Counted from the first letter of the stretch, positions 26,801-36,328 are shown. The stretch: 64,000 nt of DNA from Rufibacter sediminis (GCF_014269285.1 NZ_JACOAF010000008.1:235368-299367); one strand, 5' to 3'. The notes: generated by a model from the sequence alone, not told the origin. Numbers and translations: made by a program.

Positions 26801-27022
26801 CAAAAAGTTGGAATCAGTAATCTGCGCTTTTATGCTACAGCCCAGAACCCATTTGTGCTTTTCTCTCCTTACCACAGAGAGTCAGGTATGGACCCTGAGA
26901 CCAACTCTTACGCCGACCAAAATGTGGCGGTAACAAGTGGTACTCCAAGCCGTCTGCTGACGATAGGCACGAACACGCCTTCCACGAGAAATTATCTGGT
27001 AGGTTTGAATGTCACGTTTTAA
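23900..27022 (+). CDS. SusC/RagA-type TonB-dependent outer-membrane transporter
   Basis: 1040 residues. An N-terminal extension precedes the signal peptide (MKLALLLVVSLLMSVSAMAQ, from about residue 22). A carboxypeptidase-like domain (TVSGRVTDKTGGGLPGVTVLLKGT) and the SusC motif EEVVVVGYGTQ follow. Plug motifs include IRGTRSISGGNDPLVVLDGIP and ILKDASATAIYGSRGANGVILITTKSGK (given here in part). The beta-barrel ends in LVGLNVTF. SusC-type proteins import oligosaccharides with their SusD partner, encoded 12 bases downstream. Surrounding GH67, GH43, GH115 and GH10 genes point to glucuronoxylan oligosaccharides. Base composition after the first 400 bases is more AT-rich than flanking genes. Confidence 0.95.
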   Translation: MKGNITQTPRSTIFRRSGAENMKLALLLVVSLLMSVSAMAQSLTVSGRVTDKTGGGLPGVTVLLKGTTTAAPTDVEGNYSLSVPNGTGTLVYSFIGYIPQEVAINNRSTINVTLAADQQTLEEVVVVGYGTQRAEAVTGSVASISAEEITKVPSGNITQALQGRLPGVEFTQSSSQPGASMQIRIRGTRSISGGNDPLVVLDGIPFPGAISDINPNDINSIDILKDASATAIYGSRGANGVILITTKSGKAGQKPQVSYNGFHGVKEVFAKYDMMSGPELFALRQAAGQFKGQLGVDEAEGVDTDWQDMLYKTGITSSHDIGVSGGTEQGRYSFSVGYFEDEGVIPTQQFTRYSVRGSLDQGIGKRFRVGFTTYNNYNLTEGNNVGLYNILSLSPLASPYNADGTLKRTIKMPLDETWLYTRDMLESGGLDDLWLSQTRAFATYNTIYGEVQIPGVEGLKYRANLGLNYRQSQGGAYTGAGINAIDPMTFSSASVSNAQTTNWTIENLLTYDRTFAGKHNVNVVGLYSASQEQYDRSRIAGRDIPSDAFQFYNLGRAAEEITVNPDEQQYSKWGLLSWMGRAMYSYDDRYMISATVRSDGSSRLAPGHQWNTYPAVSVGWNIARESFMEDVSLVNMLKLRVGYGQTSNQAIPPYSTLGLLQTRPYNFGPDDFATGYYVTQLPNPQLGWEYSNTWNYGLDFAILNNRLTGTVEYYVTNTDDILLSLGLPPTSGVNSYTANIGATQNKGLELSLNGVILDNLNGWTWEAGVNVYGNRNKIVSLASGAGEDRNNWLFVGHPVNVIYDFEKVGLWQEEDPYRSILEPGGNAGMIKVKYTGGYNPDGTPVRQINADDRQILNANPDFQGGFNTRVGYKGFDLTAVAAFQSGGILNSTLYGAQGYLNMLSGRRGNVDVDYWTPENTGAKYPNPAGIRSGDNPKYASTLGYFDASYLKIRTITLGYNFQSSNWLQKVGISNLRFYATAQNPFVLFSPYHRESGMDPETNSYADQNVAVTSGTPSRLLTIGTNTPSTRNYLVGLNVTF

Positions 27023-27034
27023 TAAAAGATTGTA

Positions 27035-28990
27035 ATGATACGCATAGATAAAAAAACTTTAGTAGGAGCAGCCTTGATGTCAACGTTGTTTCTGGGTTCT
27101 TGCGAGAGTATCCTCGAAGAGCAGCCTCGCTCTACTTTTACACCCGAATTTTTCCAGACCGAAAGGGGAGTTTATGGCGGAATAACGTCACAGTATGCTC
27201 ACTTGCGCTACATATACGGTCAAGCTTATTATTATAATACCCTAGAAACTGGTACTGATGAAGTAACGTACGGGCAAAGTGCCGACCAGAACTTTAAAGT
27301 TATGGACTTGTCTGGCCAAGGGGAGATTACACCCACAGACAGCCGTGCCGATGTGTTATGGGGGGCTGCCTTCTCTAACATCAACACTGCCAATGGTATT
27401 ATTGAAAATGCTTCGGTAATAGGTACAATACCGGAGGCGATAATTGCCGAAGCAAGGTTCTTCCGCGCATTCGACTACTTTCAACTGGTAAGAACATTTG
27501 GGGGCGTACCTTTAGATCTGGGCGCGGGAGAACTGAAGTTCAACACAAACCCTTCAAGAAAATCTGTTCGTAACACAGTACCTGAAGTATATACCAAAGC
27601 CATATTCCCGGATTTAATAAGAGCGGTAGAACAACTGCCAGTTACTCCAAGAGTAACCGGTGGTGCTACCAAAACGCTAGCCCGTCTTTTCTTGGCAAAA
27701 GCTTATCTAACCTACGGCTGGTGGCTTGAAAACCCGAAGAACATCCCTACATATCCAGAAACTCCCCGTACTGACCCTGATGGACATAATGCTCAATGGT
27801 ATTTCCAGCAAGCATACGATATGGCAGTTGCAGGAATTGATAATCCAGGACCTTTCGGCCTTCAGGAAACGTATTATGATGTGAATGTAGCCTCAAATGA
27901 CCGAAACAAAGAACTTCTGCTGTACGCTGACCATACAGAGAATAGTGAGTTTTATAATGGGGGAAGTCTAACATTTGGCAGTGGTGGGGCACCAGACAAC
28001 TTCGCAGGTTGGATGATGACTTGGAACTATACTAACATCAGAAGCTCGCTTAATGCCAACTGGACTAGTACTGTAAGTTCTGTTCAGCGTGAAGCAGTAC
28101 AGGCGTTGGGACGTCCGTGGACCCGTATGGCTCCAACCATCGGCGCCATTACAAACACTTTTGCTGACAAAACAAATGATTCCCGATATGACGGCACCTT
28201 TACTACCGTTTACCGGGGTAACTGGCCTAAAGCTGGGGTTAATGCCCCTGTATTGTACAACGCCAATGGTTTGCCTGTTCAACCGGGTGGTGCAATCCTC
28301 ACTTTCCTGGATGAACAGCCAGCGACAACTATTAGTTATCCTACTGGGGCAGGTAAAAGTAATGTTGGTGCAGGAGAGTTGCCTGGAAGAGCTGATTTTG
28401 TGATTGGACCAAATGACATAAGCAGAATTGTGTATCCTGGGCTTTGGAAGCTTGGAGTCTACCGCACTGACAATGGCGGAGGCTTAGGACAGCCAAATGC
28501 GGCAAGTACTCGGCCATTCAACATTGCCAAGTTCTCAGAGTTTTACTTTGTAGCGGCCGAAGCTGCTGTTAAGGGTGCAACTGTTCAAGCTGGTAAGAGT
28601 GCCAGAGAGTTGATCAATGTTATCCGTGCTCGCGCGGGTAAGTGGCGCTGGGATAACAACGGAAACCAAGCGAAGGTTGCGGATAATAGCGCAGCAATGG
28701 TGGCTGCCACTCCAGCAACTATTGATATCAACTATATTCTGGAAGAACGTTCGCGTGAGTACTATGGAGAAGGTTACCGCTGGTTTGATTTGACTCGTAC
28801 CCAAAAGTGGGAAGAGCTTGCTTCTACCTACAGAATTGCCGGAAATAACTATGGTGACCATACACCTACTACTGTAACACGTAATATCCAGCCCTACCAC
28901 TATCTTCGTCCTATCCCGCAAGGACAGTTAGATGCCATGGATATGAGCGTAGCAGAAAAAGCTGCTTATCAGAATCCAGGATATAAATAA
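27035..28990 (+). CDS. SusD/RagB-type glycan-binding outer-membrane lipoprotein
   Basis: 651 residues. The lipoprotein signal ends in FLGSC (Cys about 24), placing it on the outer membrane as the lid of the SusC channel. Typical features are the early FF(QT)ERGVYGGI segment, TPR-like helices (EARFFRAFDYFQLVRTFGGVPL, ARLFLAKAYLTYGWW; shown in part) and the C-terminal ILEERSREYYGEGYRWFDLTRT. It starts 12 bases after susC and ends with an intrinsic terminator, so susC-susD is a two-gene unit. Ligand is inferred from neighbours to be xylan-derived. Confidence 0.95.
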   Translation: MIRIDKKTLVGAALMSTLFLGSCESILEEQPRSTFTPEFFQTERGVYGGITSQYAHLRYIYGQAYYYNTLETGTDEVTYGQSADQNFKVMDLSGQGEITPTDSRADVLWGAAFSNINTANGIIENASVIGTIPEAIIAEARFFRAFDYFQLVRTFGGVPLDLGAGELKFNTNPSRKSVRNTVPEVYTKAIFPDLIRAVEQLPVTPRVTGGATKTLARLFLAKAYLTYGWWLENPKNIPTYPETPRTDPDGHNAQWYFQQAYDMAVAGIDNPGPFGLQETYYDVNVASNDRNKELLLYADHTENSEFYNGGSLTFGSGGAPDNFAGWMMTWNYTNIRSSLNANWTSTVSSVQREAVQALGRPWTRMAPTIGAITNTFADKTNDSRYDGTFTTVYRGNWPKAGVNAPVLYNANGLPVQPGGAILTFLDEQPATTISYPTGAGKSNVGAGELPGRADFVIGPNDISRIVYPGLWKLGVYRTDNGGGLGQPNAASTRPFNIAKFSEFYFVAAEAAVKGATVQAGKSARELINVIRARAGKWRWDNNGNQAKVADNSAAMVAATPATIDINYILEERSREYYGEGYRWFDLTRTQKWEELASTYRIAGNNYGDHTPTTVTRNIQPYHYLRPIPQGQLDAMDMSVAEKAAYQNPGYK

Positions 28991-29336
28991 TATATTTTAT
29001 AAAGGATAAAAAGGTTGGTTGCCCGTTTTGGGCAGCCAATTTTTTTTGTCCTTTAAGCCTGTCAAAAGTTAGAAAGGCAAATAGCTTCTAGTGCTTTACC
29101 AAGCGATATTTTTATCTGAGTTAACCCGCTTAAATAAGCTTTCATAGTTTCAATTCTCTTCATAAAAAGGAATAAAAGAGAAAAGCTGAGTATTGCTGCA
29201 TGGTTTACTAGGAATGGAAGAAAGTAGGTGCCGGGGTAAAGGTGGAATAGGTGTCAGAAAACAGATTAGGTGCCAAGAAAAACCTTGCTTGTATATTTCA
29301 ATCATATTCATTTTCACCAACTAAAACGGAGGCAAA
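28991..29336. other. Spacer between susD and GH67 copy 2
   Basis: It holds the susD terminator and otherwise AT-rich sequence with the GH67 promoter. No gene and no P37 copy. Confidence 0.55.
29015..29048 (+). terminator. Intrinsic terminator after susD
   Basis: A 10-bp stem TTGGTTGCCC / GGGCAGCCAA (one G-U pair) with loop GTTTT, followed by nine T residues (29040-29048). It closes the susC-susD unit 25 bases after the susD stop. Confidence 0.9.
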
Positions 29337-31451
29337 TTGAAAAAAAGAATCATCACAATGAAAATGATTTTCTTTAGCATTTTCTTTCTATTTATAATCC
29401 TAGATTTAAAAGCCGAAGACGGCCATGAACTGTGGCTCCGTAAAAAAAGCGCCGTGCCTGTAAAGGTAGTTTCTCCAAAGAAGTCGGCTATCTTAAACAA
29501 TGCGGTAAAGGAATTGCAACAGGGTTGGTCAGGAAAAGCGAATAGTACTGTTAAGCTAACTATCAAGAAAGATAAATCTATCAAAGACGATGGCTTCCGG
29601 ATTGATGGCAGCGGTGTTACAGCAAGTACCGAGCGAGGTATTTTATATGGCGTTTTTGAGTTGCTTCGCCGGCAACAAACCAATCAGCCGGTAACTTCAG
29701 TAGTTTCAAACCCATCTTATCAACATCGGCTACTCAATCACTGGGATAATTTAAACGGATCAGTAGAACAGGGATTTGCCGGCCGCTCAATCTTTTGGCG
29801 GGGAGAAAATGACCTAGCCGTCACCGAAAATGACAGAAAGCTTTGGCAGGAATATGCGCGTGCCTCTGCTTCAGTAGGGTTAAACGGTAGTTCTGTGAAT
29901 AATGTAAACGCTTCGCCGCTAGTCCTCAAAGAAGATGCTTTGGCCCGAGTAAAAGGAATTGCCGATGTACTGCGACCTTATGGAATTACAACTTACCTCT
30001 CGGTGAACTTCTCATCGCCGGTAAGGTTGGGTGGCTTAAAAACCTCAGACCCGCTTGATCCGGAGGTAATAAAATGGTGGCAGGCAAAAACGAAAGAAAT
30101 ATATGCGCTGATACCAGACTTTGGGGGCTTTTTAGTGAAAGCCAATAGTGAAGGACAGCCTGGCCCGCAGGATTTTGGTCGTACCCATGCTGACGGGGCA
30201 AACATGTTGGCTGATCTTGTAAAGCCTTACGGTGGCATTGTTATGTGGCGCGCCTTTGTATACAGCCCCACCGAAAAAGACAGAGCCCGGCAGGCTTATC
30301 TGGAATTTATGCCATTCGACGGGAAGTTTCGGGATAACGTAATTATTCAGGTGAAAAACGGGCCGGTTGACTTTCAGCCAAGGGAGCCTTTCAGCCCGCT
30401 TTTTGGCGCTATGAAGAAAACCTCTGTTATGCCTGAAGTACAAATAACACAAGAATATCTGGGGCGCTCTAATCACCTGGTGTTTTTATCTACGATGTGG
30501 GAAGAGTTGTTAAAAAGCGATACTTACCAGGAAGGCCCGGGCAGTACAGTGGCCCGCTCTACCGACGGCAGTATCTATAATCAGAAACATACTGCAATTG
30601 CCGGAGTAGCTAATACCGGGCTTGATTCAACTTGGTCAGGCCATCATTTTGCCCAGGCTAACTGGTATGCGTTCGGGCGGCTGGCCTGGAACAATAAATT
30701 AACCAGCGAACAAATCGCTGATGAATGGTTAAGATTAACTTTTGCAAATTCTGCTGAAGGCAAAACGAAAGCGGTGGGGGAAGAATGGGAGCGTAACTTT
30801 CTGGTGCCTGCCAAACAAATGATGCTGGAAAGCCGGGAAGCAGCCGTTAACTACATGATGCCCCTAGGCCTTCATCACATTTTCTCTCCATTCGGACATT
30901 ATGGTCCGGGACCGTGGTATGGCCCTAAAAGCGCAAGGCCCGACTGGACCTCACTTTACTACCACCAGGCTGATACAGCTGGGATTGGTTTCGACCGTAC
31001 TAAAAGCGGCACCAATGCGGTAAGCCAGTATCACGAACCACTTGCTTCGCAATTTAATGATCCGGCAACCTGTCCTGAAAATTATTTATTGTGGTTCCAT
31101 CACCTTCCCTGGGATTATAAAATGAAAAGCGGCCATACATTATGGGACGAGCTGTGTTTGCATTATGACAAAGGAGTGCAACAAGTAAGGCAATTCCAGA
31201 AAAACTGGGACCAAATGCAGGGCTACATAGATGAGGAACGGTTTTCCCATGTGCAAAGCAAACTTAGACGCCAAGCCAAGGACGCTCAGGTATGGAAAGA
31301 TGCCTGTTTGCTGTATTTTCAGCAATTTAGCAGGAGACCAATTCCAGCTGAACTTGAACGACCTGTATATGATTTAGATTTCCTACAAGCTATACGGCCG
31401 CTTACCTTTTTCGATCAACCACAGGACCGTGCTGCAACACCTCAACGTTAA
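29337..31451 (+). CDS. Alpha-glucuronidase, GH67 (copy 2)
   Basis: Up to 704 residues. The frame opens with TTG at 29337, preceded by a rare good Shine-Dalgarno (CGGAGG, 29327-29332). An ATG at 29358 gives MKMIFFSIFFLFIILDLKA and may be the true start of the signal peptide. Catalytic regions match copy 1: KANSEGQPGPQ, KNGPVDFQPREP and QITQEYLGRSNH. It removes terminal (methyl)glucuronate from xylo-oligomers. It differs from copy 1 across most of its length and in codon use, so it is not a recent duplication. It follows the susC-susD terminator, so it has its own promoter. Confidence 0.93.
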   Translation: MKKRIITMKMIFFSIFFLFIILDLKAEDGHELWLRKKSAVPVKVVSPKKSAILNNAVKELQQGWSGKANSTVKLTIKKDKSIKDDGFRIDGSGVTASTERGILYGVFELLRRQQTNQPVTSVVSNPSYQHRLLNHWDNLNGSVEQGFAGRSIFWRGENDLAVTENDRKLWQEYARASASVGLNGSSVNNVNASPLVLKEDALARVKGIADVLRPYGITTYLSVNFSSPVRLGGLKTSDPLDPEVIKWWQAKTKEIYALIPDFGGFLVKANSEGQPGPQDFGRTHADGANMLADLVKPYGGIVMWRAFVYSPTEKDRARQAYLEFMPFDGKFRDNVIIQVKNGPVDFQPREPFSPLFGAMKKTSVMPEVQITQEYLGRSNHLVFLSTMWEELLKSDTYQEGPGSTVARSTDGSIYNQKHTAIAGVANTGLDSTWSGHHFAQANWYAFGRLAWNNKLTSEQIADEWLRLTFANSAEGKTKAVGEEWERNFLVPAKQMMLESREAAVNYMMPLGLHHIFSPFGHYGPGPWYGPKSARPDWTSLYYHQADTAGIGFDRTKSGTNAVSQYHEPLASQFNDPATCPENYLLWFHHLPWDYKMKSGHTLWDELCLHYDKGVQQVRQFQKNWDQMQGYIDEERFSHVQSKLRRQAKDAQVWKDACLLYFQQFSRRPIPAELERPVYDLDFLQAIRPLTFFDQPQDRAATPQR

Positions 31452-31818
31452 CGATTCAATAACCCCTGCTAAGAAGAATTAGATACAAACAGATAATGAC
31501 TTTGGTGTTATCATCCCATAATCTGAAAAATAACTGGTAAATGAGAGAAGCCTAACCTTATTTCGATACAGAAGGTTTACCGGCGTGTCGCAAAAGCTAA
31601 GCAGCCAGAGCAGTAATGTGTTTGAAAAGATACCTGTCTTATTTCTAGCAGTTTAGCAAAGTGCCCTTCTGCTGATGTAAAAAACAAAAAGTAATTTGAA
31701 AAAGATTATCGCAACCATACCAAAACAGATTTTTGTCCTAATTAGGACGGTTTGCTGTACGTGTTCAGTGTGATGCACATAAGCGGGCATTACCGAACTA
31801 TCACCCCTATAATAAAAC
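31452..31818. other. Spacer upstream of the GH43-uxuA-uxaC-GH115 operon
   Basis: 367 bases without gene, terminator-like hairpin or P37 copy that I can support. It should contain the promoter of the downstream operon. I see no clear copy of either LacI operator. Confidence 0.5.
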
Positions 31819-33570
31819 ATGCACATGAATCAGAAAAGTCTTCTTAAAAAAGCGTTCTTGTTATTTACCTGTTGCATTTGCCTTTTCAACAGGCCAATCG
31901 CTGCACAGGACACCCAGAAGTTCCTGAATCCTATCTTAACCGGTTTCTACCCAGACCCTGCTATCTGCCGGGTAGGAGAAGACTATTATCTCATTCTATC
32001 TTCTTTCGCCTATTATCCGGGCGTTCCTATTTTCCACAGCAAGGACTTGGTGAACTGGAACCAGATTGGCAACATTCTAGACCGGCCGGAGCAACTGAAC
32101 CTGGACAAGCACCGCATAACCAGAGGCATTTTTGCCCCCACTCTTTCTTACCATGACGGGGTGTATTACATGGTCACCACCCTGATTGACCGGGGCGGGA
32201 ATTTTGTGGTGACCGCCACCAATCCGGCCGGCCCATGGTCTAACCCGGTTTGGCTGCAGGATGTGCAGGGCATTGACCCCTCCTTGTTTTTTGATGAGGA
32301 TGGAAAAGCCTACATCATCTACAACAGCGATGCCCCCGACAACAAGCCGCTCTATGATGGGCACCGAACCATCAAGATGCAGGAGTTTGACTACAAGAAC
32401 CTTAAAACGACCAGCGCACCTATTATTCTGGTAAACGGCGGGGTGGATTTATCTAAAAAACCAGTCTGGATTGAAGGTCCGCACATCTACAAAAAAGACG
32501 GCTATTACTACCTGATGGCGGCCGAAGGGGGGACCAGTGTGAACCACTCTGAGGTAATCCTGAGAAGCAAAAAAGTGAACGGGGACTATGTCCCTAACCC
32601 GAATAACCCCATCCTGACGCAGCGCCACTTACCGGCCAACCGAAAGAACCCAGTTTCGGCCACCGGCCACGCTGACTTGGTGCAGACGCAGAACGGCGAG
32701 TGGTGGGCTGTATTCCTGGCTACGCGCCCCTATGATACCGAAGACCATTACAACATTGGCCGTGAAACCTTCCTAGCTCCCGTGACCTGGAAAGACGGTT
32801 GGCCCATCATTAACCCAGACCATGAGGAGGTGCAGTATTCTTATAAACGGCCTAACTTACCCCTGGGAAAGGCTCCCAAACTTCCGGTAAACGGTAATTT
32901 TACCTATAGAGAAGATTTCAAAGCAGACAAACTGCCTATGTACTGGTTGATGCTCCGTACCCCCCGTACCCCGTGGTACAGCCTGAGCAAACCAGCCGGA
33001 AGCCTGACGCTGGATGTAAGACCAGAAACAATATCTGGGTTAGATGTGCCTTCGTTCATTGCCAGAAGGCAACAACACAACTACGGGAATGCCAGCACTA
33101 AAATGGATTTCAAACCAGCGTTTGCAGATGAATTCGCCGGTCTGGCCGCCATACAAAGTGAGCAGCATTATTATGCTTTAGGCAAGACCATCGCCAACGG
33201 CAAAGAAGTAGTGCAGCTGCGGAAGTCACTAAAGGCAACTGAACCGGGCAGTCCGGAAACAACCGTTCTGGCCGAGGCTTCATTGAAAAGCAAAGACTCA
33301 AAAAAGCCGCTCTACCTGAAAGTGGAGTTCAAAGCCGGCCAGTACGCATTTTACTACGGCACCAAAGAAGGCGACTGGACTTTGCTAAAAGACAACGTGG
33401 ACGGAACCTTCCTGAGCACGCGCACGGCAGGTGGCTTTGTGGGCGTAACGTTAGGCATGTATGCCACCTCACAAGGCAAGCCCTCCACTGGAAAAGCAAC
33501 CTTTGATTGGTTTAACTACGAGGGCAAAGATCCGATTTACGAAACTTCCGCCTCGGTGAAAGCCAAGTAG
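31819..33570 (+). CDS. GH43 beta-xylosidase or arabinofuranosidase, secreted
   Basis: 583 residues with a signal peptide ending near IAAQ. The five-bladed GH43 propeller holds the three acids: Asp46 (FYPDPA), Asp153 (GIDPSLF) and Glu219 (WIEGPHIYK). A C-terminal beta-sandwich (about residues 365-575) matches the accessory domain of two-domain xylosidases. These enzymes release xylose (or arabinose) from xylo-oligosaccharides. It heads the run GH43-uxuA-uxaC-GH115; a P37 copy sits in the 116-base gap before uxuA. Xylosidase is favoured by context; the sequence alone does not separate the two activities. Confidence 0.92.
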   Translation: MHMNQKSLLKKAFLLFTCCICLFNRPIAAQDTQKFLNPILTGFYPDPAICRVGEDYYLILSSFAYYPGVPIFHSKDLVNWNQIGNILDRPEQLNLDKHRITRGIFAPTLSYHDGVYYMVTTLIDRGGNFVVTATNPAGPWSNPVWLQDVQGIDPSLFFDEDGKAYIIYNSDAPDNKPLYDGHRTIKMQEFDYKNLKTTSAPIILVNGGVDLSKKPVWIEGPHIYKKDGYYYLMAAEGGTSVNHSEVILRSKKVNGDYVPNPNNPILTQRHLPANRKNPVSATGHADLVQTQNGEWWAVFLATRPYDTEDHYNIGRETFLAPVTWKDGWPIINPDHEEVQYSYKRPNLPLGKAPKLPVNGNFTYREDFKADKLPMYWLMLRTPRTPWYSLSKPAGSLTLDVRPETISGLDVPSFIARRQQHNYGNASTKMDFKPAFADEFAGLAAIQSEQHYYALGKTIANGKEVVQLRKSLKATEPGSPETTVLAEASLKSKDSKKPLYLKVEFKAGQYAFYYGTKEGDWTLLKDNVDGTFLSTRTAGGFVGVTLGMYATSQGKPSTGKATFDWFNYEGKDPIYETSASVKAK

Positions 33571-33581
33571 TTGGAAACGGG

Positions 33582-33618
33582 TGTTTTGAGGCTCTTTTTC
33601 TAAAAACACAGGCAAACC
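33582..33618. repeat. P37 palindrome
   Basis: TGTTTTGAGGCTCTTTTTCT then AAAAACACAGGCAAACC, partly degenerate. It begins 11 bases after the GH43 stop codon, inside what is otherwise a same-strand gene run. Confidence 0.65.
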
Positions 33619-33686
33619 ATTTATCTCTTCATCACCATGACTTACCACAGACAGGTAAGCATACATCATATTTAAAGAATCACGTT

Positions 33687-34856
33687 ATGTCATTACTTCA
33701 AAGCTGGAGATGGTACGGACCCAATGACCCCGTCACCCTACAGGATGTGAAACAAGCCGGTGCCACCGGTATTGTGAGTGCCTTACACCACGTGCCGCAC
33801 GGCGCCGTTTGGCCTTTAGAGGAAATCCAGGAACGCAAACGCATTATAGAAGAAGCTGGCCTGGTGTGGGCGGTCGTGGAAAGCGTGCCCGTGCACGAAT
33901 CCATTAAAACCCGCACCGGCGATTATGAGCAGTTTTTGGAAAACTACCGCCAATCGCTCCGCAACCTGGCAGCGGCAGGTTTGAAGACCATCTGCTACAA
34001 CTTCATGCCAGTGTTGGACTGGACCAGAACCAATTTAGGGTTGGAACTGTGGAACGGAGCCAAAGCCCTCTACTTTGACTGGACCGACCTGGCGGTATTT
34101 GACTTGTACATCCTGAAAAGAGAAGGAGCCGAGCAGGATTACGCCGAGGCCGTGGTGCAGCAAGCCAAAGAACGTCATGCTTCATACAGCCAAGAGCAGT
34201 TGGACGGATTAAGTGAAATCATCCGGATGGGCGTGCCCATGGAAGGCTACATTTCGCTGGAGCACTTGACGGAGAGCATCGAGATTTACAAGAACATCGG
34301 GCACGCGGGTCTGCGCGAGAACCTGGCGTATTTCCTAGAATCGATTATGGACGTTTGTGAGGAAAACGGCCTCAAAATGACCATCCACCCCGATGATCCG
34401 CCTTATCCAATTTTGGGCTTGCCCAGAATTGCCTCCAACCAGGAAGACCTGGAGTTTATCATCAATCGGGTAGACCGGGAGCCCAACGGCATCTGTTTCT
34501 GCACGGGTTCTCTGGGCGCCGGAGGGCACAACAATCCGGTGGAGATTCTGAAATCCGTAGGCCACCGCGTGTACTTCGCGCACTTGCGCAACGTGAAGAA
34601 AGACGAGAATGGCAACTTCTATGAGTCTGACCACCTAGCCGGCGACGTGGACATGTACGGCGTCATGAAAGAATTGGTGGCCATCAACCGTACCCGGCAG
34701 GAGCCTATTCCTTTCCGGCCAGACCATGGGCACCAGATGCTGGATGACCTGCACAAAGTAACCAATCCGGGCTATTCTGCCATTGGCAGGCTGCGCGGCC
34801 TAGCCGAACTGCGAGGTTTGGAAATGGGCATTGAAAGAACCGTTTACCCTTCTTAA
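33687..34856 (+). CDS. uxuA: D-mannonate dehydratase
   Basis: A 389-residue cytoplasmic TIM-barrel enzyme. It converts D-mannonate to 2-keto-3-deoxy-D-gluconate in glucuronate catabolism. Family features seen: the N-terminal WRWYGPNDPVTLQDVKQAGA, ALHHVPHGAVW, YNFMPVLDWTRT, HPDDPPYPILGLPRI with metal-binding His, the FCTGSLGAGGHN segment with Cys, and RPDHGHQM near the end. The length is normal. It is followed by uxaC after 11 bases, so the two are cotranscribed. Later steps (2-keto-3-deoxygluconate kinase and aldolase) are not in this window. Confidence 0.96.
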   Translation: MSLLQSWRWYGPNDPVTLQDVKQAGATGIVSALHHVPHGAVWPLEEIQERKRIIEEAGLVWAVVESVPVHESIKTRTGDYEQFLENYRQSLRNLAAAGLKTICYNFMPVLDWTRTNLGLELWNGAKALYFDWTDLAVFDLYILKREGAEQDYAEAVVQQAKERHASYSQEQLDGLSEIIRMGVPMEGYISLEHLTESIEIYKNIGHAGLRENLAYFLESIMDVCEENGLKMTIHPDDPPYPILGLPRIASNQEDLEFIINRVDREPNGICFCTGSLGAGGHNNPVEILKSVGHRVYFAHLRNVKKDENGNFYESDHLAGDVDMYGVMKELVAINRTRQEPIPFRPDHGHQMLDDLHKVTNPGYSAIGRLRGLAELRGLEMGIERTVYPS

Positions 34857-34867
34857 GTTACATTACT

Positions 34868-36328
34868 ATGTCAGAGAGCATCATCACTTCTTCCCCGGTT
34901 GCTTCTCGTAACACAAAACCTTCTGCAGGGCCTTTCCTGCAGGAGGACTTTTTACTGTACACCAACGCGGCCCGGCAACTGTACCATACGTACGCCAAAG
35001 AGTTGCCCATCATTGATTACCACTGCCATCTATCGCCGCAGGTCATTGCCGAGAATAAGAACTACTCTAATCTCACCAGCATCTGGTTGGCGGGAGACCA
35101 TTACAAATGGCGGGCCTTGCGTACCCTGGGCATCGATGAAAAGTACATCACCGGTACTGCCTCAGACGAGGAAAAATTCCTGAAATGGGCAGGAGCCGTT
35201 CCGTACACCTTGCGGAATCCGCTGTTTCACTGGACGCACATGGAGCTGAAGAACCCGTTTGGCGTAAACGAACTCCTGACGGAGCAAAACGCGCAAGATG
35301 TGTACGCCCACTGCAACCAACTGCTGCAAAAACCGGAGTTCACGCCGCAAGGCCTGCTGACGCACTTCAACGTGGAGATGGTGGGTACCACCGATGACCC
35401 TGCCGATGATTTGGCGTTTCACCGGTCTTTAGCCGAAAGTAGCCTCAAAACGAAAGTGCTGCCTTCTTTTAGGCCAGACAAAGTATTCAACCTTGCGGGC
35501 GGGGATTCCTTCCGAGAGTACATCCGGCTGCTGGCCAGTGTCTCCGGAACCGAAATCTTCAACCTGGACACCTTGCTGGAAGTGCTGGAGAAACGGGTCC
35601 ACTACTTTCACGAACACGGCTGCCGCATCGCGGACCACGGCCTGTCTAACATGCCGAGTATCTCGTCGGCCTCCGTCAACCTGGATGGTATTTTCCAGGA
35701 TGTGCTGGCCGGGAACGACCAGCAGGCAGGTCAGCACCTGGAGGCCTTTACGGCTTTCCTGCTCCTGGAGCTTTGCAAGATGTATTACCGCAAGGGCTGG
35801 GTGCAGCAATTTCACGTGGGCGCCATCCGGAACAACAACAGCCGCATGCTTCAGGTAAACGGCCCTGATACGGGGTATGACTCCATCGGGGATTACAGCC
35901 AGATTCATACCATGTCCGCGTTCTTCAACCAGCTGGAGCAGGAGAATTGCCTCACCAAAACCATCATCTACAACCTCAACCCCGCTGACAACGCGGCCTT
36001 CGCCACCATGATTGGGAACTTCCAGGGCAGCGGCATCAAAGGCAAGATGCAGTTCGGTTCGGCGTGGTGGTTCCTGGACAATCTGGAGGGCATGAAGGAG
36101 CAGATGAACGCCTTGTCTAATATGGGGCTCATCAGCTGTTTCGTGGGCATGCTCACCGATTCCCGCAGTTTCCTTTCCTACTCGCGCCATGAGTATTTCC
36201 GGCGCTTGCTCTGCAACCTGTTGGGCGAAGACATGGAACGCGGCCTGCTGCCCATGGATTTGCCCTGGATTGGCAAAATCGTGCAGGATATCTGCTACTA
36301 CAACGCCAAGAATTACTTTCCATCTTAA
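34868..36328 (+). CDS. uxaC: Glucuronate (uronate) isomerase
   Basis: A 486-residue member of the amidohydrolase-fold uronate isomerases, which convert D-glucuronate to D-fructuronate. Recognised by ELPIIDYHCHLSPQVIAENK (metal HxH), the WKWRALRTLGI-like segment DHYKWRALRTLGI, TTDDPADDL, LPSFRPDK, QFHVGAIRNNN, and GSAWWFLDN. Length is normal. It sits 11 bases from uxuA and 11 bases before the GH115 gene, so release of glucuronate and its first catabolic step are in one transcript. The 2-step gap between its product and UxuA substrate needs a fructuronate reductase. Confidence 0.96.
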   Translation: MSESIITSSPVASRNTKPSAGPFLQEDFLLYTNAARQLYHTYAKELPIIDYHCHLSPQVIAENKNYSNLTSIWLAGDHYKWRALRTLGIDEKYITGTASDEEKFLKWAGAVPYTLRNPLFHWTHMELKNPFGVNELLTEQNAQDVYAHCNQLLQKPEFTPQGLLTHFNVEMVGTTDDPADDLAFHRSLAESSLKTKVLPSFRPDKVFNLAGGDSFREYIRLLASVSGTEIFNLDTLLEVLEKRVHYFHEHGCRIADHGLSNMPSISSASVNLDGIFQDVLAGNDQQAGQHLEAFTAFLLLELCKMYYRKGWVQQFHVGAIRNNNSRMLQVNGPDTGYDSIGDYSQIHTMSAFFNQLEQENCLTKTIIYNLNPADNAAFATMIGNFQGSGIKGKMQFGSAWWFLDNLEGMKEQMNALSNMGLISCFVGMLTDSRSFLSYSRHEYFRRLLCNLLGEDMERGLLPMDLPWIGKIVQDICYYNAKNYFPS

